NCBI RefSeq assembly: GCF_023856365.1 | Contig: NC_064537.1 | Span: 9,126,324 to 9,190,323 of the forward strand | DNA from: Brienomyrus brachyistius | Taxonomy: Eukaryota > Chordata > Actinopteri > Osteoglossiformes > Mormyridae | Length of the DNA stretch: 64,000 nucleotides | Direction of reading: 5' to 3' | In this document: positions 22,456-36,090 of the stretch, in pieces | Position numbering within the stretch: the stretch's first letter is position 1 | Layout: each line of letters starts with the position of its first letter | Made by a program: the position numbers and the translations under genes | The notes under the pieces: model-generated | The model's input: the letters and a program-made list of their open reading frames with translations, nothing else | Told to the model about the DNA's origin: nothing | The model's database searches: none

Positions 22456-25261
22456 GCTTTACCGTAGCTCCCTCCACGCCACTTCTCAGCCCCGTACCTT
22501 GCTCCTCCTGTCAGTCTTCATTCACGTTTCTTTGTAACTTGCTGGATAAGTTGCACATCTTTCGATTTTTTGTCTACCTTTCCCACTCTACGAGAAATCC
22601 AATTACTCCATTTCTCAACCCACAAAAACGAAAAGCACAACTCCTCCACCTCTCTGTCCATCATGCCTTTAGGTTGCTTTGTTGTTTTATCTTGAGTCTT
22701 TTTAGTCTTTTGTTTCTACATTTGCTTACCGGAGGTTTGCGTTCGCAATTAATTTCCATGTTTTGATAATGTTATAGCCAACAGATAAAGACTTTTCCGC
22801 ACTTTTTGGTTGATCACCTTTATTAAATAGTCCTGACGAGCGGTTGTGTACACCCCCTCACTACGGCAGCCCTACGGCAGGTCTTTATCTTTTTCCCGCT
22901 ATTCTACTGGTCTGTCACCTGTGCGTTTTTCCTCTCTTGTTTCTCCTTTTTACTCTATCGCTGCCCCCTCTGTGTTTCGCATTGTTTGGCATAATAACTG
23001 TCATTAATTAAAACCATTTCCCGTTATTTAATTATTTTAACCCGCCCGTTCGTTCTCTTGGCATTTCCCGAATTGCTGTCATTAATTCATTAATTCATTC
23101 ATTTTAAGACAATTTATTTATTCATTTGTATTTGCGTTAAAGAGTCCTCGTCCCCAGGCACCTGTTTTGCGTTCGATTTTCTATTTAGAAATTTGTGTAT
23201 GTCGAATTATCCAGAGAAAAATATCCGGCAAGGACTGGGTGGGAGGGTGGAGAGTGAAGGGCAGAAAATGAACAGCGAGGAGACCCGAAACTTGTATCAG
23301 CAGCTGTCAGTCCGTGCGCCGCCACGAGCCAAAGTGAGCGGCAGGTAGGCAGATAGATGCCTCCAGTTCACCGCTTTCTCTCGCTTTCGTTCGCCCATCC
23401 TTCACAGCCGAGCCATTAAACGCTCTCATAAACCGCGACTGAGAGGGGACTGACAGTTCTCATTTTTGGATCAACTTTGCCGTAATAAATTTGTTTCGGA
23501 TTTAGTTTTCCAAGGATTTGCTCTTGAGTTGGATCCAACTTAAAACACATAATTTAACATAGTGATTACAAAGCATAATGTAATTCAGGATTTTTTTGTG
23601 GTATTTTTTTCCCTTGTGGACTAAACAAATTTGAATACTTTTTTCATATATTGATTTTGAACGAAATTCTGTCATCCGGGATTAAGGACCACATGTTTTT
23701 TTCTTTAATATTAACAGGCTATTCTTACCGATGTTATGCTTACTTTCTAATTACAAATATTAAAGCCGAATTACTAATCTGTGAAAGGAGAGGGTGTTTA
23801 GGTGAGTATGGCACTGTTCTGACACCTGCTCATTTTCTCTTCATCCAGTTAATTCTGCCAGTTTTTAAAACGAGTACATTTTTTATTACAGTGGAGTATT
23901 CCGTATGACATTTGAGAGCATCCAAATTCTGGCATTTAGTGCACGTATTGGTAATGCCAAAATACCTGTGTGTGTATATACGTGTGTGTGCATTGCTGGA
24001 GGTGTCGGTGTCTGTCAGTGGGCTGCTGTGAGGTTGAAGTGGAAGATTTTTATTTATTTATCTTTTATTCCATTGTAATGTCGGCCGCATATTTGTCTCA
24101 GTCGATCTCCACCTTTCACGAACACCTCGTTTCTCTTGATCCCGAGCCCCATCCTGTATGTGCTTCCCGTGTGATGTCATCCGTGGACTGGAACGTCTGC
24201 CGTCACTCATCCATTTTCCCGTCTTACATACAGCGCTGTCGTGTAAAAAAATGCAAGCGAAGCCTCAGCCCCCCCCCCCCTTCTTTCCTCCCTTATGCGC
24301 TTGTGTTTCCGTGCGCACGCTTGGCCCCGTGGCACGTCCACCACCGAGCGCATTACCGCGTCGGTATCCGTGACGCCCTCACGGCGGCGTTCCTGTTATC
24401 AGTCTGTCTGGCCATGCGTGAGGATCTCCTGACTCCTGGCCCAGGTTCCCGCTGCGATAAGCGCTAGGGTGCTAACTGGGGCAGCCCGTCCTGCGCACTG
24501 GACCGTGTGCGCCACAACTGGTGCACCAGTTTGTCTAGGCTGGGTTCTGGATCTCGTGACCTTGACCAGTACCCTGGAACGCCGTGTGTCATACATGAGC
24601 CTCAGAGGCGTTTTCTAACTGCAAACACAGAAAACTGAGCTTTTTCTGCGTATGCTAATGCTACAGGAGTCACTTTGGCGTTTCTCGCGAAATTTCTTTT
24701 CATTGCTGAATCCTCCCCAATCTGCACTTTTATTCCTCAAAAAAAATAGCAGAAATGGATTCAGGAGGAAGAATTGGAAACATATTCTTGCGCAGGTGAT
24801 ATCAACATTTACACAAAACTGATAGGATTTGAAAATGTTTTCTTTAAGCACACACATTCTGCTCATCCGTCTATATTTTTTGTCCATAGTGTTCCGACAG
24901 ATACGGCTCCTGTATTCTCAGGCGTAGTGTGGGGCCAAATTTTCCCAACAGCAGCTTCAATGTAAACTTCTAAAGGTCAGTAAGAAGCCTCCATAGTGTA
25001 AAACCAGGCTTTAACAACGGCCCCAGTTTACTGACTGATAAAAAAAAAGTGAACAAGAATTTTATACTATGTCAATATCCATTTATTTCTTCCTGGCTTT
25101 GTCTTTGTGATGCCTGGCTCAAAATGAAACGAGTGTATTATGTTACAGAATCATAGAAACGTCATTATATAAACAGCTATCTCTGTACAATTTGTAACCC
25201 TTTAGTAGCTTCTCATAGTTTGCCCATGTTTGATTATTATCTGTGTGTCTTATTTTTGACC
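22456..25261. other. grin2b upstream region, no gene recognised
   Basis: T/C-rich sequence. A possible untranslated exon ends at the donor-like GCAG/GTAGGC near 23345, after a CpG-bearing stretch at 23270-23340. I see no coding exon. Confidence 0.35.
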
Positions 25262-25264
25262 ATT

Positions 25265-26110
25265 CTGTGTGTGTTTCTATCTATATACTGTATATGGGTG
25301 TGTGTGTTTTTATCTATATACTGTATATGGGTGTGTGTGTGTGTTTCTATCTATATACTGTATATGGCTGTGTGTGTGTGTTTCTATCTATATACTGTAT
25401 ATGGGTGTGTGTGTGTGTTTCTATCTATATACTGTATATGGGTGTGTGTGTGTTTCTATCTATATACTGTATATGGGTGTGTGTGTTTCTATCTGTATAC
25501 TGTATATGGGTGTGGGTGTGTGTGTGTGTTTCTATCTATATACTGTATATGGCTGTGTGTGTTTCTATCTATATACTGTATGTGGGTGTGTGTGTGTGTT
25601 TCTATCTATATACTGTATATGGGTGTGTGTGTGTGTTTCTATCTATATACTGTATATGGGTGCGTGTGTTTCTATCTATACACTGTATATGGGTGTGTGT
25701 GTGTGTTTCTATCTATATACTGTATATGGGTGTGTGTGTTTCTATCTATATACTGTATATGGGTATGTGTGTGTGTTTCTATCTATATACTGTATATGGG
25801 TGCGTGTGTTTCTATCTATACACTGTATATGGGTGTGTGTGTGTGTTTCTATCTATATACTGTATATGGGTGTGTGTGTTTCTATCTATATACTGTATAT
25901 GGGTGTGTGTGTGTGTTTCTATCTATATACTGTATATGGGTGCGTGTGTTTCTATCTATACACTGTATATGGGTGTGTGTGTGTGTTTCTATCTATATAC
26001 TGTATATGGGTGTGTGTGTTTCTATCTATATACTGTATATGGGTGTGTGTGTGTTTCTATCTATATACTGTATATGGGTGTGTGTGTGTTTCTATCTATA
26101 TACTGTATAT

Positions 26111-26142
<32 letters not shown>
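25265..26142. repeat. 34-38-bp minisatellite with 140-bp higher-order units
   Basis: About 24 copies of a unit with core CTATATACTGTATATGGG followed by a variable (GT)n and TTTCTAT. The variant TGCGTGTGTT recurs at 25661, 25801 and 25941, exactly 140 bases apart. All three forward frames stay open for ~300 codons only because the unit lacks stops. Confidence 0.93.
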
Positions 26143-26144
<2 letters not shown>

Positions 26145-26179
26145 ATGTTTGTGTTTGCACTGTATTGTGAGAGTAAATG

Positions 26180-28044
26180 ATATCACCGAATTCCAGTTCA
26201 AACACTTATTTGGGGTTAATTACTACAGCATACAAAATAATTAGTATTATGAATCTATTGACCTTGAATACATGTTTACTTATTAGTATACATCTTTAAA
26301 TATCAACAATTAAATCTGACACAATAATGATTTCACTTGAGTCATTGTCGATCCTAGCAGGCAGAATATATGCATGCACCATCTATACTGTATGATGCAC
26401 TTTCTAGATCATTTATGTTGTTGTTGGAGAAGTTGGTGAAATATGATTATATAAGTATGAGAATTTTCTGTACTTATGCATGAATGCAGATACATTTGCA
26501 CGTATCAGTCTAGTGTGATGCATAATTCATCAGTTTGCCTTGTGTCTCACAGACCTTCAAACTCTCCCCTGCTTCTCGGGTTGGAGAAGCTTGTACGTGG
26601 GGTTACGTTCGCATGTGAATGTCAATGAATGCAAGCAGGAATTATTTAGAGTGTTATATTATCTATGTGGACAGTAGGGAATGTCATATTTAAGCTGGAC
26701 ATTGTGGTTAGTTCTACTGAAGAGTGTTATGGACAGAAAGTGATAGACTGTGTACACAGAGCCCCATCGTGAAAGGTGGTGATGGCGGACATTCAAATTA
26801 TGAAACACGCAAGCATCAGGTTTGCTCGAGGGCCATGCAGCTGTAGATCCAGGCCTCGGACGTTTCTCTTTGGCTCTTCTCTCTGCACGTCGTGATATGT
26901 GACTGGGCTCCCCCGATTCGTGCCTTTGAATCTCACCCCCTCCCTCACCCCCCCCCCCCCCCATTCTTCCCTCTCCCACAGTCCTACAAACGCCAGCAGG
27001 CGAAATCAGGCTGCCAGACAGGAGGAGATGACTAAATAGGAAGGAGGAGAAGAGAGCGGACCGGCGTCTCCGTCTCGCTGGCGGTGTCACACGCTACTCG
27101 GAAAGACGGAATGGAATAAAGGGGGTGCGCCCAAAAAAGCAAGCCAAGCGATGAAAGGATTATGACCTGGACGAAAGGCAGATGAAGGGAGCTACTCATC
27201 TCTCCTTTCTCCATTGATCATCCTCCCCTTTTCTATGTTTTTTGTGTATAGATACTTGTATCTTTCTTTTTTTTGGTCATATATTTTTGTCATAAGGAAA
27301 GAGAGGACAAAGCCCGCAGAAAGGACAACGGAATTCTCACAGTTGAAATATATCATTACTACCCAACGTGTTAGCGGTATTAGATTATTAATAACTTTGA
27401 TATTACATGTATTCTTCACAAACAGATTTCATGTCAAGCTTTCTCTTCACTCACCGCTCTTCCTCGCTTGAAACGTGACAAAGCCCATCAGCCCTGTAAC
27501 TTTGCTTCTGTGAGATAAAAAGATTTAAACTTTCGTGGACTACACAATTATTTCTGTCCTTTTGATCACCGAAGTTTTCAAATGTTTGCCTTCATCAAAG
27601 ATAAAGTTTTAACGTCATTGAATTACTTTGACGTTTTTTGAAAATATGTGCTCTAATTTAGCTGTCCGTACATTTATTACTGACAGCACTCGTTTTCACA
27701 TTCTATTTACCTGAATCTTTAACGCAACTATTTTTAAGGGACGTCTGTGGTTTTTGTTCCTTTTATTGTAAACTATTATGAAATATCATCTAAACATTAA
27801 TCTAGACCCACATTTCAGCTGCTTATAGAAACTTCCGGTTAATTTTTTTTTACCAGATCTAAGTGTTTAAAGTGACCTTTTAAAGCCATTTGAGTGCAGA
27901 CAGAAATCCCACATTTTCATTCGTCTGTTCCGCACATCAACATCCTCCTCACGCTCTCCACTGCGTGCCCCCCCCCCCAGTCCTTCATCCTCTTCTTCCT
28001 CCATCACTATTTGTTTGACTTCACCAGTTCATCCAATACCTTAG
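26180..28044. other. grin2b upstream region
   Basis: AT-rich up to 26.5 kb, then mixed. A C15 run lies at 26948-26962 followed by a purine-rich, CpG-bearing stretch (27000-27130) that could be untranslated exon sequence. No protein frame is recognised. Confidence 0.35.
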
Positions 28045-28131
28045 GCTATGAGAGGTAGAGGGAAGGACCAGGTCATTCCAACATGCCAATTCTGAGAAGC
28101 AGGGAGGAGATTTGCGCTGGACATGAACAAG
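28045..28131 (+). other. grin2b: candidate grin2b 5' exon with upstream ORF
   Basis: Bounded by a pyrimidine/A-rich stretch ending TACCTTAG and a strong donor AAG/GTAAGA at 28132. It holds a complete 15-codon upstream ORF (ATG 28048, TGA 28093) and a second ATG at 28123 with G at -3. If spliced to 38890, ATG-AAC-AAG joins the coding exon in frame. The exon is inferred from signals only. Confidence 0.4.
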
Positions 28132-29434
28132 GTAAGATACTCCCCCCCCACTGCCCCCTCCCCCGACTCCTGCTTTTCCTTAATGCTTTTGTTCACCTTG
28201 TCTGATTGTGTTAGTTAGTGCTTGTAAGATTCTCTCATCTCTCTATCACCCATCCTACACATTGTCACTTACAGTCCAGAAAAAAAATGCCTTAATTACT
28301 TTCACTTTATATAGCCGTAGTAGCATTTAATGTAGCGTTTATTCACTGGTCAATTTGCTGTTATTTTCTGCTTCTGCTGGCGAGCTCCACACATCCATCC
28401 ATCGTCCAGCTGCTTGTCCAGGACATGACTGGGGAAACATGTATCTATCCCAATCAGAATAAAGGGACAAGTGACTGCACTGCAGGCCATAAGTATGCTG
28501 TGAGAAAAAGGACAATGAATGAAAATGGAGAGAGAACCAATAGAGATGTGACTTGATTTATGGTATTCAGAGAGTGGGCTGCAGTTACTGAGAATGTTTC
28601 ATGTATGTATCAGCGTATGTGATTCTTGAGCATCTTTGGCAATTGGTTCTTTCTTGGTGACACTACATACAGAGCTTGTTTCCTATTGGACCCGTGCTAT
28701 AGCAGCAACGCCATTCGCTGTCACGTTTAAAGGTGCGGTACGGAGATACGAGCTCTTTGGCTAACTTTGACCTATTTTGCGTCCAGCCGGGAAGCTTGTG
28801 GCGAGCGACGTAGCTGCACCTGATGTCATTGTCGGGCTGATAGTCCTTCCCGCTCACTGCTGGGTATTTGAGTCGTTTCCATCGACGCGGAGTTAAGGGT
28901 GCCGCTGATTACTTTACAAAGCGTCTTTCTTGCTGCTTGCTTTTGGTTTGTTTTTAATCAGGAGTTGCGGGTGCGCAAGCGTGAGAGTTAATTTAAAAGT
29001 GTAGCACAAGCAGCAGCACGAGGGATGATTATCAGGACTCATCTGTCAAATGATGACGCTAATGAATTCCGTCACGAAGCCCAGAAGCTGCCAGCTTCTG
29101 CTCTGTGAGCCATCCGCACCTCAGGGCACCTGCTTGCACTTAAACGATACTATCTGGACCTGCTCTACACTCTAAATGCAAATGTTTTGTTTCCTTTTTG
29201 TCACCTGCGTTCTCTCTTTCATTTATACTCTTTTCATCCCTCTATTCTGAACTGCCTGCCTACCTCCTGGCTCTACCCTTCCTTAGATCTATTCACCTCT
29301 TCCTGTTCTCTGTCCAGTGCTCTCTTTTCTTCGTTTCCTTTTTCCTTTCATTGCCATTCCATTCTTTCACTACTTGGCACCTTGACTTGTTCCCTTCTTC
29401 TTTCTTCTCTCTCTTGCAGTCCTTCTCCTGCCCC

Positions 29435-29474
<40 letters not shown>
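29435..29474. repeat. (TC)n microsatellite
   Basis: Uninterrupted CT dinucleotides of about 38 bases within a wider T/C-rich block (29200-29480). Confidence 0.88.
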
Positions 29475-29476
<2 letters not shown>

Positions 29477-29840
29477 AGTTACCAGCTGTACTATTTATAC
29501 CTGTAGACACTTCTGGGCTGACCAGTAGCCTCCCTTGAATAAAAATTCTCCCTTTCTTTTGCGTCTCGCACTCTCTCTCATCCCTTTCTCACTCTTTCTG
29601 CCTCACCGTCCTGCACTCTTTCCTCCTCGCTTGCCACCCTCGCACTCTCGACTTTGAATACACACTTCCCATCTTCAACTCCGAGCACCATCAGTCGGGT
29701 GTGACAGTCTCTGGTAAAAATGAAGTAAGTGCACGCTGATGAAGAAGGATTGACTTCTGTAGGTCTAATGCACTTCTAATGCACCAGTCCGTTACACCTG
29801 GCTAATAACCATAATAAGTGTTTCTGCATGTCTCTTTTTC

Positions 29841-30002
29841 AGAGGTAGAAAGTTCAGGTCCAGAAAGTAAAAATCCAGACCAAAATTTTGTTTCAACCAA
29901 CCAGAGAGTCCTCTGTGAATGTCACTCTTCATGCTCAGCTGGTTGGTTGAAACAAAATCTTGGTCTGGATTTTTACTTTCTGGACCTGAACTTTCTACCT
30001 CT
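29841..30002. mobile_element. foldback (palindromic) MITE, 162 bp
   Basis: Two nearly perfect inverted arms of about 64 bases begin AGAGGTAGAAAGTTCAGGTC and end GACCTGAACTTTCTACCTCT, around a ~34-base loop. The arms differ by only about one or two bases, so the insertion is young or conserved by gene conversion. No clear target duplication was seen. Confidence 0.85.
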
Positions 30003-31149
30003 GATCTTTTTCATGATATATTCCTACCCATGAGCTTGGCCATAGATTCTACAGTAGAATCTATTCATATAGAGTTACAACCCTAATAAATATATTTAAA
30101 TACATGAATAACATACTTGCAGGACAATTTCCTTTTAATTTTCTGCACTCATTCACTTCATTACTGTTATATGACCAAAGGGTCACGCAGTGGAATTTCA
30201 GAAAGGCGTCTCTGAAAGATTTGCTGTCATAGTCATGGCAATAAAACATGTTTTGTATTATCAAATGTTTGGCACATAATACAGGAAGAGGAGTGGTGAC
30301 AGATTTAGAGACTAGAACAGGGAATGAAGGGAAAGAACTGTTTTCGAGAGAGGACAAGTGAAGAAGGCTTGATATTAGAAAAGGATGAAGAGAATTTAAT
30401 CTGTAAGCCTAGATCCTGGGAACTAGCAGGGCACAGGAAGAAGGGTGGTTAATGTTGAAAAGCATGCTTTGGAGTGTGTAGTCGGGCAGAAGGAGTGTGT
30501 TTTTCCGTATGCACGACACAAATGTGTCAGGTGACGGAAATGTCCTGGGTGTAGACTGCTCTACACACTGAGTGAGTGTATTTATGTTGGTGTAACGATC
30601 CAGTGTTGTTTCTCCATTGGTTAGATGATAGAGCAATGACATCACCGGGATAACACTACGTTGACTTCATTTATATCCAGATTCAGCCTCCCTGACCTGA
30701 TCTTACCCTGGATCTCTCTGAGTTAAATTAGTCACCTGACTACATAATGTTCCATGATTTCCGCCTTTTTTAGAAACTAATGTGGACCAGATAATGCTTA
30801 GTAGGTGACACCTTGGCAGTGACTTTCTGCAGTTTCTGCAGTTCCTTTTAAAATGTCCTTTTTCTTGTCTTTTGGGTCCTTTTCAGATACTGGCTAATCC
30901 GGCGTCACTCTGGTTTTCTCCCCCGCGCATCGCCCCCTGCCACGCTTCGCGCTCCTCACTTCCTAGACTCGATTCTGACTCGCTTCAGTCCCGCGCCCTG
31001 TTATTTCATTGCTTTCGAATAAGTCTGCTTCTGCCTCGGTGTCGCGCTCGGCGATTTTGTTTCCCTCCATTTCTGTCCTACCACATAAAAAAACTGAAGC
31101 CGCCGCCTGTGTTTCCCTCTTCTGAGATGCTCTCGGCGTTAATATGTAG

Positions 31150-34100
31150 AGTTTAGGAGGAGTGACAGCTTGCTTGCCCTCTGCGTCTCCCTAATAATCT
31201 CCGCTCCCCCACTCATTTCTCAAGACTCTCTCCTCTCAAGCACTTATTGCTCCGGAGCCTGATTCACTCCCGTACGTTTAAAAACGAACGGATTGTGTTT
31301 TTACACCTTAATGTAGCTACGTTTAAGTATGAACCCAGGCGGAAAACCGGTTTTTCATGCATTCGTATAACTTTCCAGCTTGGATAAAGATGACTTAATT
31401 CATTTATTTATTTTTAAATCCCGAACACATAACGCTAGTAACGTTTCAGTATCAATCTTACAGTTGGCGTTAACTGAGAACAGATTGGTAATTAATTAAC
31501 CATGACCGGAGAGGATGAGGGAGGGGAAGAAAAAGGCAGGAGGGGTATATTATGGATGACGGTGGTGGGGAGCGGCTGCATGCAAGGGGCAATCCGTAGC
31601 AAAGTCACCTGTGGGGAAATCCCCGCTGCTCAAAAATGAGCCACATTTAAAGGCAAGACAGTTAGGGGGTCGTTTCCGTTGACTGTCCGAGACGTTACTG
31701 TTTGTGCTTGTGTGTTTGTTTACCCTGTGCAGTATGTGTATGCAGAGCGCACTGCGTTTAGTATAATAGTGTTTAATTATGCACATACCATATGTTAGCA
31801 TGTGTCCATTATCGGCAATGATATTGCAATATCTGCTCACGCAAGTACAGTATAATGGTAGAAGTTAGGCTGTTCGTACAATGTGTTGGTGTGAATTCCT
31901 TGCAACACATTTAAAACAACGAACCAGCGGGTGTGCTGTTCGTGTTAAATGTGTTAAGTTAGCATAGCGCACGGACACCTGAGCTGATACAGTATCACAT
32001 GAAAGGGTACAACATGTAAGGCAATATTAGCCGAATCAGAATTACATGGAAAGGTTTTGCCAGCTGAATTTTCATGGTATGTCGAGTATAGCAGGCAGGG
32101 CCTTGCGTGGAGACTAGGAATACAGTATGATGTAAGGCAAGTGGTGGAAAACTGTGACAGGTGCAATGCCTATCTACCTCTTTAGGGGGCAACAGTACGA
32201 GGCAGCCATTGGTGTCGATGTGAAAGAACTGATCGTCTGACCCAAATAACAGACATCATATAAACTAGAGGGCTATCATGCCAAGAGGCAGATGCTCAAC
32301 CCAGTCCCCTTCTGTCAACAATCAGACACACCAACAGGATGCGAGTTATACCAGCAGCTTTCGAAAAGGAGCAAGCTAAGAGGTTTAAATCATGATGATC
32401 AATGAAGGTATTATGGGAAAAGGGCCTTGCTTGCTCTGAAGGGTCTGTAAGTGTCCATAGGTGCCATAATTTACCATTTGGCTCAATACAGATTTGTATT
32501 CAGCCACCTTGCTGTGTACCGCAAGCGGTGGACACCTGGGGGAGAGATGATGGTCCGCTTTCGAGGGCCAGGTGAGCGGCAGCTGTGACACATGCGTTTG
32601 TGAGAGCCGGCATCTGTCAGTTAGCACATGGCTTGCCTGTCTGGGGAAATGAACTATGGGCAGTCGGATCACAAGGGCGACAGAAGTGCAGACGTTTGCA
32701 CAGGTCTTGAAGTGCCAGACTGTACACTCTGCGTGTTTGTGTTTGTATATACCAAGCCAACTGCAAGACAGGACTGTGCTTCTCTAGGGAGGAACTAAAC
32801 CACAAATAAAGAAAATATCAAATGTTGAAAAATGTATAATAAAAATACATACATCTATAAAATAATAATTAAAATAATATATCTTAATTAAAAAAAAAAA
32901 ACAGTGATTTGCCTGAGCTCCTCCCCTGAATCTATGTTAATTAATGTTGAGGCCCTCATGAATCCAAACCTTAAAGAAACATATTTGTTTTACTATAACA
33001 GATAAGATAAGATTCCCAGGACTGTTTATCATTTTTAAATAAATGATTGTAGAGTATTCTAACACAAACCCTTAGTATTTTTACAATTTCTAGACGAGAT
33101 TCGATCGCAAATATCTACGGCAATGTTTAATTTACATTTACGTTTTGGTCGCGCGTATGCACCCATTCAGACATTAGTGCGTGTCGCATCATAATCTTCG
33201 ACTGAACTTTTAGTCACAGAAATTTACATCAGTTGACATTTTATTAGTTGTAGCTCTGCAGTATACTTCGGTGTTGGGCTTTCATTTCGGTGGACAGTCT
33301 TCATAATCCAAAAGAAGCCACGATTCATATCTCTAAAATCAGCTCTGCTTCCAGTATATTTTTGAATGGCCTGGAATGGATGCAGCCCATGGCAACCGCT
33401 TCTGAGGCTTGTGTCAGGAGCGCCCGCTGTGATAATGTAAGAAAGAAACACTTTGAGCCAAGATCTTTGTTAAAGAAGAAAGAAACAAACGGATCAAGTG
33501 CGCAAACGCTCGAAACGCGTGGTCCTGTGAAGCCGCTGTAACGCAGCGGCAGCTTTCCATGTGTTACAACGAGTTTAATCAATTTGCAGATGTCCTGTTT
33601 CTTAATTCATACATTCTGCATGAGGTCAACACTGCGAAAAAAAATGTGATGTAAAAAACACGACATGGGGGGAATCCTTCTTTCGTTATGGGGATTGTTA
33701 CTACGTCAGCTACCTAAAAAGAGTAAGAACGTTCTAACTTTTCCGTTGTCTCTACTCAAACTATAGTCAATGCTCTCACAGTTTTTATTGTATTGAAAAC
33801 CAGTTAGGCTTAAAGTGTCAAGACAACAATTTCGGAAAACCAGATTTCTCAGTTCCCTGGTCGCTTAATCGACAAATGCAAGAAACGGTAACCCAAAGAC
33901 AAAAAAAAAAAAAACACAAGGACATTTAAATTCTTTTTTTTATTATTGTACTTTCATGCGTTTAACGTGTGAGAAATTTGTATTTCATAAGTAACTTTAG
34001 AACATTAAGCCACTGTATTTCCTTATAATGTCTTTTATGGAACGGTAAGATTTAACGTGAATTTCACAAATTTGTCTTCGGATTACAGTCGCAGGCAAAG

Positions 34101-36090
34101 TGTAAGAAAAAGTTGGTCTTTCTAAGTTGTAGCTTTGGGCCACGTTAAGTTGATTTCACGTCCCTTCGCGGATAGCAAACATATTAGGTCTGGTTGATAG
34201 GTATTAAATCGTCCATTCACGTATGACATAACTATTTTACTGCTGTTTATTGGAAATGTATATAGTTCACATAGAAATATATTAGCAGAAATAGAGTTAG
34301 CACTTGTGTGTTACTTAACGTAAATTAGCATTTTATAACGCATTGGCGCTTAGCGTTTTGACAGGTCTCTCGCTTCTGCTAAATTCTGGTTAATTGAGCG
34401 TCGGTACCGTGCTGACGGCAGCCTGTTCCGTGACAGTACAAAGGCGCGGTGTCATCACACAGAAGAATAAAAAATGAAGCGAAACCAGGTTATTTATATA
34501 TTTTACACGTTTCGTAACACAAAATTCCAATATGCAATTATGTAAAGAAACAACACAATTTAATACACGCGTTTTGTAATTTTATTACTATTAATATAAT
34601 TCTGCGACAACCACACAGTCACCAATGACATTCTGATTTTTGGTGAAATTCTGTATTTTCTTGCTAATGATTCGGTTTAATTGCGAACAAACGAATAGGC
34701 CCAAATAAATCCTGCTATGTCATCTAAATGCCACGTCATCTAGATATCACAGGATTGGTTTATTGAAAGCGGGTGTTGATTGATGGGTCGTTGATGTAGG
34801 TCAGAGGGTCGTTGGGCTAAAGGTCATTGGGTAAATTGATAAAACAGGCGCCAGTCGGTAGTGCTCGTGACCGCGTGTCCGTTTTAATAGTATGATGGTA
34901 ATTTCCGTGGTACCCTCGAGACCACGGCTTGATTGCCGTATTAAATTTAACTATATGTTTGGGGGAAATTGTACTTTCCCTGACTGTGTACTTCAATATA
35001 TACGCGAATATACTTAATGTGTTTTACAGAATTATAGTACACATGGCGAACGTAAGAGCTTTGTAATTATTGGATGATTTTTTAAGTATTACTGTAATTA
35101 CTATGACCTGTACTCATGTTCGGAGTAGTTGGGAGTTTCCGACATTATGACGAAATTAAGTGATTAAATCAAAGAGCAGCTCTTCATTAAAAGACGTAGG
35201 CCTGTATATCAAGGGCCTAAGTTTGTTTTCGATACTGGACCAAACCAACCCCGGCCTCTCTTAACACACCCCATACTCCCAAAATACTGAAGGGACGTGT
35301 CCGCACCTAAGAATACGCCCATGCAGTATATTAAATTTATTTGTCAGAAAAATTGTAACTTATATGATGATGTCGCCAAGTGATCCATACTCATTTAGCT
35401 TGATGGCAGCTATTTCAAGACTAATGACGACGTTACAGGATTTGCCTCTGATGGTCGCTCGTAAACGTGCACCAATGAACTCTCTTAGGTGTCACAGGGG
35501 TGATTAAGAGTGCAATCTGTCTAAGGGGGGCTGGGTATTAAGCTTGAATTAAAGAAACCCGTCAAAGCAGCGTCTTTTCTAATCGGCAACCTAACTGTTC
35601 CAGCTTTAAGTACTCCCGTTGGTTAGGGTGAGTAATAGTGTGTATTTGCATGTGACGGTAATTATGTGTATTTATGCCACCGAAGAATTGTTTGTGTATA
35701 ATATACATTAGAATCTTTTTCATGAATTTGAGCACCAACAGATATTGCATACAAATGTAATTGTTAAATACGTAACGCTATATATAGAGTAGTGTGTTGT
35801 AAATGGAATAATATGAAATTGTAATGTAGATTATTTTTACTTCCCCGCTGGTATGCTTTGAACTGAGTATTACAGTACATTGGATGAAGTTGCTGTGTCG
35901 TGAGCCATTTGCGCCCATAACACGCTTCGCGTATACCAGTGTTCAGGGTTTGAAACCGATGTCTCCTTTGAGGCGTTAAATCATTAATTTAACGTCATCA
36001 GCGATTTCATTTTCCATCCATTTTTTAGGTCTTTTTTTGTTGCTTTGTCAGCCCCACGAACGTTTCCATTTCCCCGTGTGTGTGTTTCTT
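31150..36090. other. grin2b upstream/intron sequence without recognised gene
   Basis: AT-rich DNA with no exon, RNA gene or clear repeat. A CpG-bearing stretch at 30900-31150 lies just before it. Open frames here are short and without family features. Confidence 0.5.

Noticed and set aside
25220..26244. Three overlapping ~300-codon plus-strand open frames
   Set aside because: All are translations of the minisatellite in different frames, made of repeated YLYTVYGC-type strings; the repeat unit simply lacks stops.
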